Positions 21,468-35,534 of a stretch of 64,000 bases of DNA are shown here, piece by piece; the stretch's first letter is position 1, and the number at the start of each line of letters is the position of its first letter. The notes beneath the pieces were generated by a model. That model ran no database searches, had not been told where the DNA came from, and saw nothing but the letters and a program-made list of their open reading frames with translations. The translations under genes were made by a program, and so were the position numbers. Origin of the DNA: Streptomyces roseolilacinus (GTDB lineage: Bacteria; Actinomycetota; Actinomycetes; Streptomycetales; Streptomycetaceae); assembly GCF_014649335.1 (NCBI RefSeq), contig NZ_BMSV01000008.1, positions 1 to 64,000 on the forward strand. Reading direction: 5' to 3'.

Positions 21468-23018
21468 CTAGCGCAGCCGGGAGAAGTAGTCGTACGCCCG
21501 GGGCAGGGTCGCCGTCAGGTGCCGGGTCTTCTCCCGGATCGCGTCGAACTCCCGCCGCGCCGCGGCCGGGTCGGCCAGGGCCAGCGCCGGCGACGGCTTG
21601 ACCTCGATGCCGCCCATGCCGAGCAGGACGCACATGTACGAGTACGGCGGCAGCCCGTGGTAGTACGGGAAGACCGTCTCGCTGTCCGGCAGCTGCGTCC
21701 GCCACCTCTCGATGCGCGCGGCCAGCCCGTCCGGCACCGGGCGGGTCTTCGCGTCGCGCCAGTACCGGGTGTCGGACCGCTTCGCCGCCGCGTAGTGGAG
21801 CACCAGGAACTCCCGCACGCCGTCCATCACGTGGGCGACCGCGTCGTTGTAGCGGTCACGGTGGGTGGGGTCCCAGTCCGCGCCGGGGAAGTTCTTGGCG
21901 AGCTGCTCGATCGCGTGGTGGATGAAGAAGATGCCGGTCGACTCCAGCGGCTCCACGAACCCGCTGGACAGGCCGACGGCGACGCAGTTGCGCACCCAGG
22001 AGTCGCGGCTGCGGCCGATGCGCATCCGGATGTGGTTCGCCTCGACGTCGGCGGCGGCGGGGCCGACGAACGCGCGCAGGGTGCGCTCGGCCTCCTCCGG
22101 GGAGAGGTAGTCCCGGGCGTAGACGTACCCGGTGCCGACGCGGCCCATCAGGGGGATCGTCCAGATCCACCCGGCGTCCTGGGCGGTGGCGGTGGTGCAG
22201 GGGCGGATGCCACGCTCCTCCATGTCCATCGGGACCTGGAGCGCGACCGCGCTGTCGTTGGGCAGGGTGTCCTGGTACGAGACGAACGGCTCCCCGAGCG
22301 CCTTGTTCAGCAGCAGGCCCCGGAAGCCGGTGCAGTCGACGAACAGGTCGCCGGTGAGCTCCCCGTGCCCGGCCGTCCGGACGCCGCTGATCCAGCCGCG
22401 CTCGTCGAGGGCGACGTCGGTGACGTCGTCGACGACGTGCGTGACGCCCCGCTCCACCGCGTACGCGGTCAGGTACTTCGCGAGGAGGGCGGCCTCGAAG
22501 TGGTACGCGTACGGGAACTGGGTCTTGCCCTGGTGCTCGGACATGGTCAGGCCCTGCATCTCGCCCGCGCCCTCGTCGAAGGGCTGGTCGAGGAGGGTGC
22601 CGTCGAGCCGGCGGGGGCTGAGCCCCGCGTCGATGACCGAGGCCATGACGAAGCAGTCCTTGTCGAACCGGTCCGTCGGCCCGTCCTGGAGCCACCAGTC
22701 GGCCAGCGGGTGGCCGTTGACGGAACGCATCTGCTCGAAGGGGTGGTAGAAGTAGTGCCCCGGCTCGCGCCAGTTCTCGAACCGCACCGCCAGTTTGTAG
22801 GTGGCGTTGCAGGCCGGCATCCAGTCCTCCTCCTTGAGCCCGAGGAACTCGAAGAAGTGCCGGATGTCGCTGAACGTGGCCTCCCCCACGCCGATGGTGC
22901 CGACCTTCCCGGACTCCACCAGGGTGATGTCGATCCGGTCGCCGAAAGCGGCCTTCAGATACGAGGCGGTCATCCAGCCCGCCGTTCCCCCACCCACGAT
23001 GACGACTCTGTTGAGCAT
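21468..23018 (-). CDS. Flavin-dependent tryptophan halogenase family protein
   Basis: A 516-residue enzyme starting at an ATG with GGGGA five bases upstream; a TTG twelve bases further upstream is an alternative. It shows the FAD motif VGGGTAGW (about 8-15), the catalytic lysine Lys75 in CNATYKLAVRF (equivalent to PrnA Lys79), the signature WIWTIP (WxWxIP) and the FVEPLESTG segment with the conserved glutamate-serine pair. Family members make HOCl from FADH2, oxygen and chloride and chlorinate free tryptophan or another electron-rich ring. It could provide a chlorotryptophan building block or act on the aryl cap. The sequence alone does not give substrate or regiochemistry. It forms a small operon with the flavin reductase. 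Confidence 0.92.
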   Translation of the reverse strand: MLNRVVIVGGGTAGWMTASYLKAAFGDRIDITLVESGKVGTIGVGEATFSDIRHFFEFLGLKEEDWMPACNATYKLAVRFENWREPGHYFYHPFEQMRSVNGHPLADWWLQDGPTDRFDKDCFVMASVIDAGLSPRRLDGTLLDQPFDEGAGEMQGLTMSEHQGKTQFPYAYHFEAALLAKYLTAYAVERGVTHVVDDVTDVALDERGWISGVRTAGHGELTGDLFVDCTGFRGLLLNKALGEPFVSYQDTLPNDSAVALQVPMDMEERGIRPCTTATAQDAGWIWTIPLMGRVGTGYVYARDYLSPEEAERTLRAFVGPAAADVEANHIRMRIGRSRDSWVRNCVAVGLSSGFVEPLESTGIFFIHHAIEQLAKNFPGADWDPTHRDRYNDAVAHVMDGVREFLVLHYAAAKRSDTRYWRDAKTRPVPDGLAARIERWRTQLPDSETVFPYYHGLPPYSYMCVLLGMGGIEVKPSPALALADPAAARREFDAIREKTRHLTATLPRAYDYFSRLR

Positions 23019-23236
23019 CCGCGTCCCCAATCCCGTGATTCCGCGACGGCCAGATGAAAAACGACACTAGGGCCGCCCGGCAATCCCCGGAAGGTCCTTA
23101 AGTGACCCCTGAATGACGCAGGTGGCGGGCGGCCCGGAGAAAGCGGGGGAGATCCCCGGAGGAACGCCTCCCGGAATTCCTCGGCGCACATTCCGGAAAA
23201 CCTTCCGAAGCGGCCGGGATCGTTTTCCAGGAAAAC
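23019..23236. promoter_or_regulatory. Intergenic region carrying the halogenase promoter
   Basis: These 218 bp separate the halogenase start from the PKS terminator. Read on the minus strand, a TAGTGT hexamer near 23065-23070 could be a -10 element. The GCCGTAT heptamer pair seen elsewhere in the cluster is not visible here, so this operon may be controlled differently. A short palindrome, CGTTTTCC-AG-GAAAACG shaped, lies at 23221-23236 next to the terminator. Confidence 0.35.
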
Positions 23237-23273
23237 GGGTCGCCCTCCTCTCCGGGGGAGAGGAGGGCGACCC
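23237..23273 (-). terminator. Perfect 17-bp stem terminator downstream of the PKS
   Basis: Arms 23237-23253 and 23257-23273 are exactly complementary (left arm begins GGGTCGCCCTCC) with a 3-base loop. It lies 38 bp after the PKS stop codon and ends the long minus-strand operon NRPS-KASIII-PKS before the halogenase operon. There is no strong T run, as is common in Streptomyces. Confidence 0.85.
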
Positions 23274-23310
23274 GGGAAAAGCGGACGGGGGAATCCCCGG
23301 CGGGGAGGGG

Positions 23311-28647
<5,337 letters not shown>

Positions 28648-28670
28648 GACTTCGGTCTCCTTAGCCTTGG

Positions 28671-29732
28671 TCAACTGCACCACGGGGCGGACCGCAGGAT
28701 CCGCACGACCGCGCAGGACAGGGTGACGCCGGGGCCGACGCCGAGCATCAGCAGGTGGTCGCCGGGCCCGAGCTCCCCGGTGCGCAGCAGGTGGTCGAGC
28801 GACACGACCTGGTCGCCGGCGCCCAGGTGGCCGACGGTCCGGCCGAACTCCCACGTGGACTTCTCCAGGGGCAGCCCGAGCGCCGCCATGCACCGCTGCT
28901 CGACGATCTCCCGCGAGTAGTTCATGTACGCGACGCGCGTGACGTCGCCCAGGCCGATCCCCGCCTCCGCCAGGGTCCGCTCGACCAGCTCCAGCGTCCT
29001 GCCGTGCACCCGCACCAGCGCCCCGGTGCCCACCCCGTCGGCGAGGGCGGCCTCCTTGAACTCGGCGTTGCGGGCCCGGAAGTCGAGCGGACGCCCCGTG
29101 GTCGGGCCGGGCGGGAACAGCGGCTCGGCGCCGCGGTGCATCTGCTCGGCCTCCGACACGGCCGCCGATCCCACGGCGAGGAGCCGCGCGAACGACGGCT
29201 CGGTGGTCAGGAGCACGGCGCAGGCCGCGTCCCCCGCCACGTAGCCGGGCCCCATGGTCCAGCGGTCCATCATCGGGGTCCCGAAGTTGTCCGCCGCCAC
29301 GAGCAGCGCCGTCGCCGCCCGCCCGCCGCCCGCCCCGGCGGCGCGGCCCCGCAGGTAGCCGGCGCCCAGTTCCAGGGCGCCGAACATGCCGTTGCAGCCC
29401 TGCCGCACCTCGACGGCGAGCACGTCGTCGCCGACCAGGTGGCGCTGCAGGTGGTACTGCGGCTGCCACCCGTCGGGCCCCTGGTGCCAGGAGTCGGCGT
29501 AGAGCAGCAGGTCCGTGTCGCCGGGGCGGTGGCCGCAGCGTTCGTACGCCTCCCGCGCCGCCCGCAGCGCCATCTCGGGCGCGGGGGTCGCGCCGGCCAC
29601 GGCGGCGCCGGCCAGCTCGTGCAGTTCGGCCTCGAAGGCGGGGTACCAGCCCTTCTCCACGGCCTCCTCGACGGTGACCGTGCCGGGCAGGAAGACTCCG
29701 AGCCCCTTGATGAATACGTCGGGCGTCCGCAA
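28671..29732 (-). CDS. KASIII-like acyltransferase (ChlB3/CerJ family)
   Basis: A 353-residue thiolase-fold protein. The start is the TTG at 29732, preceded by GAGGAGG. The nucleophile is Cys113 in VRQGCNGMFG. The chain-elongation KASIII motifs are changed: the HQAN region reads YMNYSR, and the GN position reads GHLGAGD (His302, Asp307), followed by the GVGPGVT loop. Such replacements are typical of KASIII homologues that transfer an acyl group between carriers instead of condensing malonyl units, as ChlB3 does for 6-methylsalicylate. It lies between the NRPS and the iterative PKS. The likely job is moving the aryl acid from the PKS ACP to the discrete ACP or to the NRPS. Confidence 0.88.
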   Translation of the reverse strand: MRTPDVFIKGLGVFLPGTVTVEEAVEKGWYPAFEAELHELAGAAVAGATPAPEMALRAAREAYERCGHRPGDTDLLLYADSWHQGPDGWQPQYHLQRHLVGDDVLAVEVRQGCNGMFGALELGAGYLRGRAAGAGGGRAATALLVAADNFGTPMMDRWTMGPGYVAGDAACAVLLTTEPSFARLLAVGSAAVSEAEQMHRGAEPLFPPGPTTGRPLDFRARNAEFKEAALADGVGTGALVRVHGRTLELVERTLAEAGIGLGDVTRVAYMNYSREIVEQRCMAALGLPLEKSTWEFGRTVGHLGAGDQVVSLDHLLRTGELGPGDHLLMLGVGPGVTLSCAVVRILRSAPWCS

Positions 29733-29797
29733 GGCCGCCTCGCCTCCTCGGTGGACGGGATCGGTGGGTGGTGCGCAGCAGCGGCGGGCACGGCGGG

Positions 29798-32700
29798 TCA
29801 GGGGAGTCCGGCGAGGGACTCCAGCGTGCCCACCAGCCGGTCCAGCAGCCTCCCGGCCTCCGCGCGCGAGAACAGGTCGGGCCGGTAGCCCAGCCGCAGG
29901 GCCAGCGTGCGGCCCGGCACGGCGGCCAGCCGCAGCGGGTGGTGGGTGCCGTCCGCCACGTCGAAGCCGGACAGCCGCAGGCCCCCGGCCGCCGCCGGCC
30001 CGACCGGGTCGAAGGAGTACCCGACGAAGGTGAGGGCCGTGTCGAACAGTGCGCCGGGGCCCGGGCCGGCGTGCCCGCCGCCCGTGTCCGCCAGCCGCAC
30101 GATCTCGGGGAGCCCCAGGTGGTGGTGGGGCACCAGGGCGGTCTGCTCCTCCTGGAGGCGCGCCAGGGTGTCGAGGAGCGGTTCCCCGGCCCGCAGCCGC
30201 AGCCGCACCGGGACGGTGTTGGTCAGCAGGCCCACGATGCCCTCGACGCCCGGCAGCTCCGGGGGCCGCCCCGACACCGACGTCCCGAACAGCACGTCGT
30301 CGCGCCCGGTCATCCCGCACAGCAGCAGGCCCCACGCGCCCTGCACGGCCGTGCCCGCCGTGATCCCGCGGGCGGACAGCCGCGCGGTGAGCCGCCCGGT
30401 CAGTTCCTCGTCCAGTTCCCCGGACAGGTGCTCCTGCCGCGGCGCCGGCTCGGGCGCTCCCTCCGCCACGAGGGTCGGCCCGGCCAGGTCCTTCAGGGCG
30501 GTCGCCCAGGCGTGCCGGGACGCCTCGCGGTCCTGCCGGGCGAGCCACGCCAGGTGGGCGCGGTGTCCGGTGGCGGGGGGCAGGGCGCGGGCGTCGCCCC
30601 CGCGCGCGTAGAGCGTGAACAGCTCCCGCAGCAGGGTCGCCGTCGACCAGCCGTCCCACAGGATGTGGTGCGCCGTCAGCAGCAGGCGGCTGCGGCCGTC
30701 GCCGAGGCGCAGCAGCAGGAAGCGCAGCAGCGGCGGCGCCGCCATGTCGAAGCGGCGGTCCCGGTCCTCCGCGGCGAGCCGGCGCGCCTCCCGCGCCCGC
30801 CGCTCCCCGGGCAGCGCCGACAGGTCGTGCTCCGCCCACGGGAGCCGTACGTCGTCGCAGATCACCTGTACCGGCTCCGCCGTCCCCTCGTGCCGGAACG
30901 CGGCCCGCAGCGCGGGGTGCCGCCGCAGCAGCACCTCGGCCGCCGCGCGCAGCGCCGCCGCGTCGAGGGGGCCCTCCACGTCGAGGCGCAGCTGCGCCAC
31001 GTAGGAGTCGTCGCCGTGCCCGGCCAGGACGCTGTGGAACAGCAGCCCCTCCTGGAGGGGGGTCAGCGGCAGGACGTCCGACAGGCCGGGGTGGGCGGCC
31101 GCGAGCGCGTCGGCCTCGGCGCGGGTCAGCGCCACCAGCGGCGCCCCGGTCGGCCCCGCCGCGCCCGCCGCGTCCCCGGCGTCCCCGTCCGCGCCGGTCC
31201 GCTCCCGTACCCGCGGCGCCAGCTGTGCGACGGTCGGGTACCGGAAGACGTCCGCCAGCTCGACCACCAGCCCCGCCTCGTGGGCGCGGGCCACCAGCTG
31301 GAGCGCGGTGACGCTGTCGCCGCCCCGCTCGAAGAACGCGTCCGCCACGCCGGCCCGCTCCAGGCCCAGCACCTCCGCGAACAGCGCGCACAGCGCCTCC
31401 TCGCGCGCGTCGCGCGGCGGCCGGTCCGCGCCGCCGGCGGACGGGTCCGGCGCGGGCAGGGCCCGCCGGTCGACCTTGCCGTTCGGGGTGACGGGCAGGG
31501 CGTCCAGCGGCACCACCGCGGCGGGCACCATGTGGTCCGGCAGCGAACGGGCCGCGAAGGCGCGCAGCTCCTCCGGGTCGGGCCGCGCACCGGGCCGGGG
31601 CACCACGTAGGCCACCAGCCGCTTCCGGCCGGGCCGGTCCTCCCGTACGTCCGCGAGCGCCGTCCCGACCGCCTCGTGCCGGGCCAGCACCGCCTCGATC
31701 TCCCCGGGCTCGACGCGAAGGCCCCGGATCTTGACCTGGCTGTCGGCCCGCTCCCGGTACTCCAGCTGCCCGTCGTCCCGCCACCGCACCAGGTCGCCGG
31801 TGCGGTACATGCGCTCCCCGGGCCCGCCGTACGGGCACGGCACGAACCGCTCGGCGGTCAGCGCCGGGCGGCGCAGGTACCCCCGCGCCAGCCCCGCCCC
31901 GGCGAGGTACAGCTCGCCGACCGTGCCCGGCAGGACCGGCTCCAGGGCGTCGTCCAGCACGTACACGCGGGTGTTGGCGACGGGCTCGCCGATCGGCGGC
32001 GTCCCGGTCGGCTCCAGCGGCCGGCTGACCGTGGAGGTGACGGCCGCCTCGGTCACCCCGTACTCGTTGTGCATCCGCCGTCCCGCGGCCCACCGCCGCA
32101 GCACCTCGGGCGCCATGGGCTCGCCGCCGGTGCGCAGCGCCCGCAGGTCGGGCAGGTCGTCGCAGGGCGTCCGGGACAGGAAGACCGGGGGGATCGCCGC
32201 GTGGGTGATCCGCTCCGTGCGCAGCAGCCGGGCCAGGGCCGGGCCGGTGACCGTCCGCGGGTCGGGGGCCAGCACCAGCCGGCCGCCCGACAGGAGCACC
32301 GGCCAGATGTCGCTCACCGCCACGTCGAAGCTGGGCGAGACCAGTTGCAGCACCCGGCTGTCGGCGGTGAGCCCGTACCGCCGGACGTGGTCGTCCACCA
32401 GGTTGCGCAGGGCGCGGTGGGAGACGACCACCCCCTTGGGCGCGCCGGTGGAGCCGGAGGTGTGGACGACGTACGCCGGGTGGTCCGGGTGCGGTCCGGG
32501 CGGGGCGTCCCGGACGGGCCCGCCCGCCTCGTCCCCGGCGTCCACCCGGGCGCCGTCCCCGTCCCCGTCCGCGGAGTCGACCAGCAGGACGCGGGGCGTG
32601 CCGGCGGGCAGCCGCCCGGCCGCCTCCGCCGTGGTGACGACGGACCGGGCGGCCGCGTCGTCCAGCGTGTACCGGACGCGCTCGGCGGGGTACGACAGGT

Positions 32701-34336
32701 CGACGGGCACGTAGGCCGCGCCGGTCCGCAGCACCGCCAGCATCGCGACGACCAGCTCGGGCGAGCGGGGCAGCGCGAGCGCCACGAGGTCCTCCGGCCC
32801 GGTGCCCCGCTCCGCCAGCCGCCGGGCGAGCCGGCCGGACGCCGCGTCGAGTTCGCCGTACGTCATCGTGCGCGCCCCGTCGACCAGTGCGACACGCGCC
32901 GGTTCGGCTGCGGCGCGCCGCGCGAACAGCTCGGGCACGGTCTCGCCGCCCGTCTCCAGGGCGGTCGCGTTGCGCTCCACGAGCAGCCGGTGCCGCTCCC
33001 GCGCACCGAGCACGTCCAGCGACGCGACCGGCGTGTCCAGGCCGGCCGCGGCGGCGCGCGTGAAGGCGAGGAGCCGCTCGCGGTGCGCGGCCAGGCCCTC
33101 GGCGTCGTGCAGCTCCGGATTGCCGTCCAGCACCAGCGACATCGCCTCGCCGGAGGGCTCCGGGCGGACGGTGACGAACAGGTCCAGGACCGGCCCGGAG
33201 GCCAGGTTGTGGCTGGTGGCCGGCGTGTCACCGAAGCGCAGGGGACCGCCGTACGGCATGAAGTTGACGATCGGCCCCAGCAGCGCGCCCGCGCCGGCGT
33301 CCAGGGCCAGTTCGCGCTGGAGGTCCTCCAGGCGGAACCGCTCGTGCCGCAGCGCCGCCCCGACCTCCCGCGTCAGCCGGCCCACCAGCCGGGCCAGGGT
33401 GTCGCCGGGGGCGACGTCCAGGCGCAGCGGCACGCTGTTGGTCGCCATGCCGGGGACGCGGCGGGACGCGGCGCTGCGCCGCCCGCTGACGGGCAGGCCG
33501 AGGACGACGTCGGGCCGGCGGGTGACGCGGTGGACGTAGGCGCCGACGGCGGCCGTGAAGAGGATCTGCCAGGTGGTGCCCGCCTCGGCGGCCGCCTCCC
33601 GCAGCAGCGCGAGGTCGGCGGCCGGGAGCGGGGCGGTCAGCCGCAGCCGCAGCAGCTCCTGCGGCAGGGCCGCCCCGCCCGGCCGGCCCGGCACGCGCGG
33701 GGGTTCGGGACGGTCGGCGAAACGCTCCAGCCAGTAGGCGCGGTCGGTCCGGAAATCCTCCGACGCGCGGTACGCGGCCTCCTCGGCGAGCAGGTCCTCC
33801 AGCGGGCCGAAGACCGGCGGGACCTCCCGCGCGCCGGCCGCGAGCGCCGAGTGGATCTCGGCGAGCCGCTGCCCCAGGAGGTGGACGCCGAAGCCGTCGA
33901 CGGCGACGTGGTGGATCCGGTAGTAGAAGAAGTACCGGTCCTCCGAGAGCTTCAGCAGGGCGTACGCCGAGACCGGCCCCGCGGCCAGGTCGAGCGGGCG
34001 CTGCACGTCCGCGTGCATCCACCGTCGCGCGTCCCCCTCCGGGTCGGCCGCGCCCGTCAGGTCGACCAGCGGCACCGAGGCGCCGTGGCCGGGGTCCAGG
34101 ACCTGCCACAGGCTGCCGTCGCCGTCCCGTACGACCGTCCGGACGCGCACGACGTCGGCCTCGGCGCGCAGCAGCGCCCACGCCCGGCCGAACAGCGCGA
34201 GGTCGAGGGGGCCGCCGATGTCGAGGTACTCCGCGCAGGTGTACGCCCATCCGGACGGATCGAGCTGGTGGGCGAACCACACGCCCTGCTGCCCCGCGGA
34301 CAGGGGCAGCCGCGCCGCGCCTGCGTCGACCATCAT
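29798..34336 (-). CDS. Nonribosomal peptide synthetase, C-A-T-C, aryl-accepting initiation subunit
   Basis: This is a 1512-residue protein. Two adjacent ATG codons (34336 and 34333) follow GAGGGAG, and either may be the start. Order: C (about 8-440, HHVAVDG at 142-148), A (about 480-970), T (Ser1008 in RGGDS), and a second C (about 1075-1500, HHILWDG at 1223-1229). The first C domain opens like EntF (LPLSAGQQGVWFA) with a YRIHHVAVDGFG active site, the class that accepts an aryl acyl group. The A domain has HNEYGVTEAAV at A5, and a code near DVSARGEVT that I do not recognise. It ends with a C domain and no carrier, complementary to the A-first NRPS at 13121. It heads the operon with the KASIII-like and PKS genes that make the aryl unit. 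Confidence 0.93.
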   Translation of the reverse strand: MMVDAGAARLPLSAGQQGVWFAHQLDPSGWAYTCAEYLDIGGPLDLALFGRAWALLRAEADVVRVRTVVRDGDGSLWQVLDPGHGASVPLVDLTGAADPEGDARRWMHADVQRPLDLAAGPVSAYALLKLSEDRYFFYYRIHHVAVDGFGVHLLGQRLAEIHSALAAGAREVPPVFGPLEDLLAEEAAYRASEDFRTDRAYWLERFADRPEPPRVPGRPGGAALPQELLRLRLTAPLPAADLALLREAAAEAGTTWQILFTAAVGAYVHRVTRRPDVVLGLPVSGRRSAASRRVPGMATNSVPLRLDVAPGDTLARLVGRLTREVGAALRHERFRLEDLQRELALDAGAGALLGPIVNFMPYGGPLRFGDTPATSHNLASGPVLDLFVTVRPEPSGEAMSLVLDGNPELHDAEGLAAHRERLLAFTRAAAAGLDTPVASLDVLGARERHRLLVERNATALETGGETVPELFARRAAAEPARVALVDGARTMTYGELDAASGRLARRLAERGTGPEDLVALALPRSPELVVAMLAVLRTGAAYVPVDLSYPAERVRYTLDDAAARSVVTTAEAAGRLPAGTPRVLLVDSADGDGDGARVDAGDEAGGPVRDAPPGPHPDHPAYVVHTSGSTGAPKGVVVSHRALRNLVDDHVRRYGLTADSRVLQLVSPSFDVAVSDIWPVLLSGGRLVLAPDPRTVTGPALARLLRTERITHAAIPPVFLSRTPCDDLPDLRALRTGGEPMAPEVLRRWAAGRRMHNEYGVTEAAVTSTVSRPLEPTGTPPIGEPVANTRVYVLDDALEPVLPGTVGELYLAGAGLARGYLRRPALTAERFVPCPYGGPGERMYRTGDLVRWRDDGQLEYRERADSQVKIRGLRVEPGEIEAVLARHEAVGTALADVREDRPGRKRLVAYVVPRPGARPDPEELRAFAARSLPDHMVPAAVVPLDALPVTPNGKVDRRALPAPDPSAGGADRPPRDAREEALCALFAEVLGLERAGVADAFFERGGDSVTALQLVARAHEAGLVVELADVFRYPTVAQLAPRVRERTGADGDAGDAAGAAGPTGAPLVALTRAEADALAAAHPGLSDVLPLTPLQEGLLFHSVLAGHGDDSYVAQLRLDVEGPLDAAALRAAAEVLLRRHPALRAAFRHEGTAEPVQVICDDVRLPWAEHDLSALPGERRAREARRLAAEDRDRRFDMAAPPLLRFLLLRLGDGRSRLLLTAHHILWDGWSTATLLRELFTLYARGGDARALPPATGHRAHLAWLARQDREASRHAWATALKDLAGPTLVAEGAPEPAPRQEHLSGELDEELTGRLTARLSARGITAGTAVQGAWGLLLCGMTGRDDVLFGTSVSGRPPELPGVEGIVGLLTNTVPVRLRLRAGEPLLDTLARLQEEQTALVPHHHLGLPEIVRLADTGGGHAGPGPGALFDTALTFVGYSFDPVGPAAAGGLRLSGFDVADGTHHPLRLAAVPGRTLALRLGYRPDLFSRAEAGRLLDRLVGTLESLAGLP

Positions 34337-34417
34337 CGACTCCCTCGCTCGCCGGATCCGGGTCCCTCCCGGGCGCACCGGGGTGACACGGTGACGACCA
34401 CCCTGCGAAGCGCGGCT

Positions 34418-34435
34418 ATAGACCGCCTATACGGC
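34418..34435 (-). promoter_or_regulatory. Candidate SARP-type direct repeat upstream of the C-A-T-C NRPS operon
   Basis: On the minus strand GCCGTAT (34435-34429), spacer AGGC, then GGTCTAT (34424-34418) repeat with an 11-bp pitch. The first thirteen bases of the site (GCCGTATAGGCGG) nearly match those at 13043-13055. It lies about 80 bp upstream of the NRPS start in the divergent promoter region shared with the TauD-like gene. Confidence 0.55.
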
Positions 34436-34458
34436 TGCGGGAGGGGGCGCGGACGGCG

Positions 34459-34487
34459 GCCGGATAGGCCGGATAGCGAAGAAATAT
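34459..34487 (+). promoter_or_regulatory. Related repeat upstream of the TauD-like gene
   Basis: GCCGGATAG occurs twice in tandem (34459-34467 and 34468-34476). A heptamer, GAAATAT, follows at 34481-34487, exactly 22 bp (two 11-bp pitches) after the first GCCGGAT. GAAATAT resembles the CAAATAT half of the site at 38167. The arrangement is looser than in the other three sites, so this one is less certain. Confidence 0.4.
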
Positions 34488-34544
34488 AGAGGCGCTCCCC
34501 AGGGTCGGAGCGGGCCCGTGGCCCCGCCGGAGAGGAGAAACCCG

Positions 34545-35534
34545 ATGGACGACCACAGCCCCTGGAAACCGCTCGTCGTCACCCCGGCGGACGTGGAGGA
34601 GGAGCCCTCCCCGGCCGGCCTGACCGCCCACCTGCGCGGCATCGGCGACCTGCGGGCGCGGCTCGTCGAGGCCAAGGCGCTCGTCTTCCGCGGCTTTCGC
34701 GTCACCGCCGCCGAACTGGACGGGGTCCTGGACCTGCTGCTGCCCGGCCGGCTGGCGTACGTCCACGGCAACTCGCCCCGCAGCAAGGTCGGGCGCAACG
34801 TCTACACCTCCACCGAGTACCCGCCCGAGTACACGATCTCCCTGCACAACGAGCTGAGCTACGCCCACCGGTGGCCGTCGCGGCTGGTCTTCCACTGCGA
34901 CCGCGCCGCCGAGACGGGCGGCGCGACCCCCGTCGTGGACGGCGCGCGGTGGCTGGCGTCCCTGGACCCCGAGGTGCGCGAGCGCTTCGCCGGCGGCGTG
35001 CGCTACACGCAGAACCTGCACGGCGGGAAGGGCTTCGGCAGGAGCTGGCAGGACACCTTCGAGACCGACTCCCGGGCGGAGGCGGAGGCGTACCTCGACG
35101 GCACCGGCGCCGAGTACGCGTGGCGGCCGGACGGGACCCTGCGGATCAGCCGGACCCGGCCCGCGACGGTCAGGCACCCGGTGACCGGCGCCGAGGTCTG
35201 GTTCAACCAGGCCGACCAGTGGCACGCCGCGGGGCTCGGCGACGCGACGGCCGCGGCCCTCCGCGCGATCATGCCGGAGCGGGACCTCCCGCAGTCGGTG
35301 GCCTTCGCCGACGGCACCCCCATCCCGGCCGGGTACGTCACCCAGATACGGGACCGGGGCCTCGACGCCGCGGTCGACGTCGACTGGCGGACCGGCGACC
35401 TGCTCCTCGTCGACAACGTGCTGGTCGGACACGGCCGCAGGCCCTTCACGGGCCGCCGGCGCGTCCTGGTCGCGATGTCCGACGAGCCGCGCCCGGCCGC
35501 CTGGGCCGGGCCCCACGAGGAAGGCGACACGTGA
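34545..35534 (+). CDS. TauD/TfdA-family Fe(II)/2-oxoglutarate oxygenase, SyrP-like
   Basis: A 329-residue non-heme iron oxygenase. The ATG follows GGAGAGGAG; an in-frame GTG at 34518 has a poorer context. The iron triad is visible as His101-x-Glu103 in SLHNELSY and the distal His296 in VGHGRRPF, with arginines after it to bind 2-oxoglutarate. The HxE form and the CDRAAETGGATPVVD segment are typical of the SyrP-like group, which hydroxylates amino acids (for example aspartate at the beta carbon) while bound to an NRPS carrier domain. The stop overlaps the SbnB-like start (GTGA). A beta-hydroxylated residue, perhaps Asn/Asp, is the likely outcome but is inferred. Confidence 0.88.
   Translation: MDDHSPWKPLVVTPADVEEEPSPAGLTAHLRGIGDLRARLVEAKALVFRGFRVTAAELDGVLDLLLPGRLAYVHGNSPRSKVGRNVYTSTEYPPEYTISLHNELSYAHRWPSRLVFHCDRAAETGGATPVVDGARWLASLDPEVRERFAGGVRYTQNLHGGKGFGRSWQDTFETDSRAEAEAYLDGTGAEYAWRPDGTLRISRTRPATVRHPVTGAEVWFNQADQWHAAGLGDATAAALRAIMPERDLPQSVAFADGTPIPAGYVTQIRDRGLDAAVDVDWRTGDLLLVDNVLVGHGRRPFTGRRRVLVAMSDEPRPAAWAGPHEEGDT

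Noticed and set aside
29768..34489. Long plus-strand frame opposite the C-A-T-C NRPS
   Set aside because: It is a shadow with Gly/Arg-rich translation, contradicted by clear C, A and T motifs on the minus strand.
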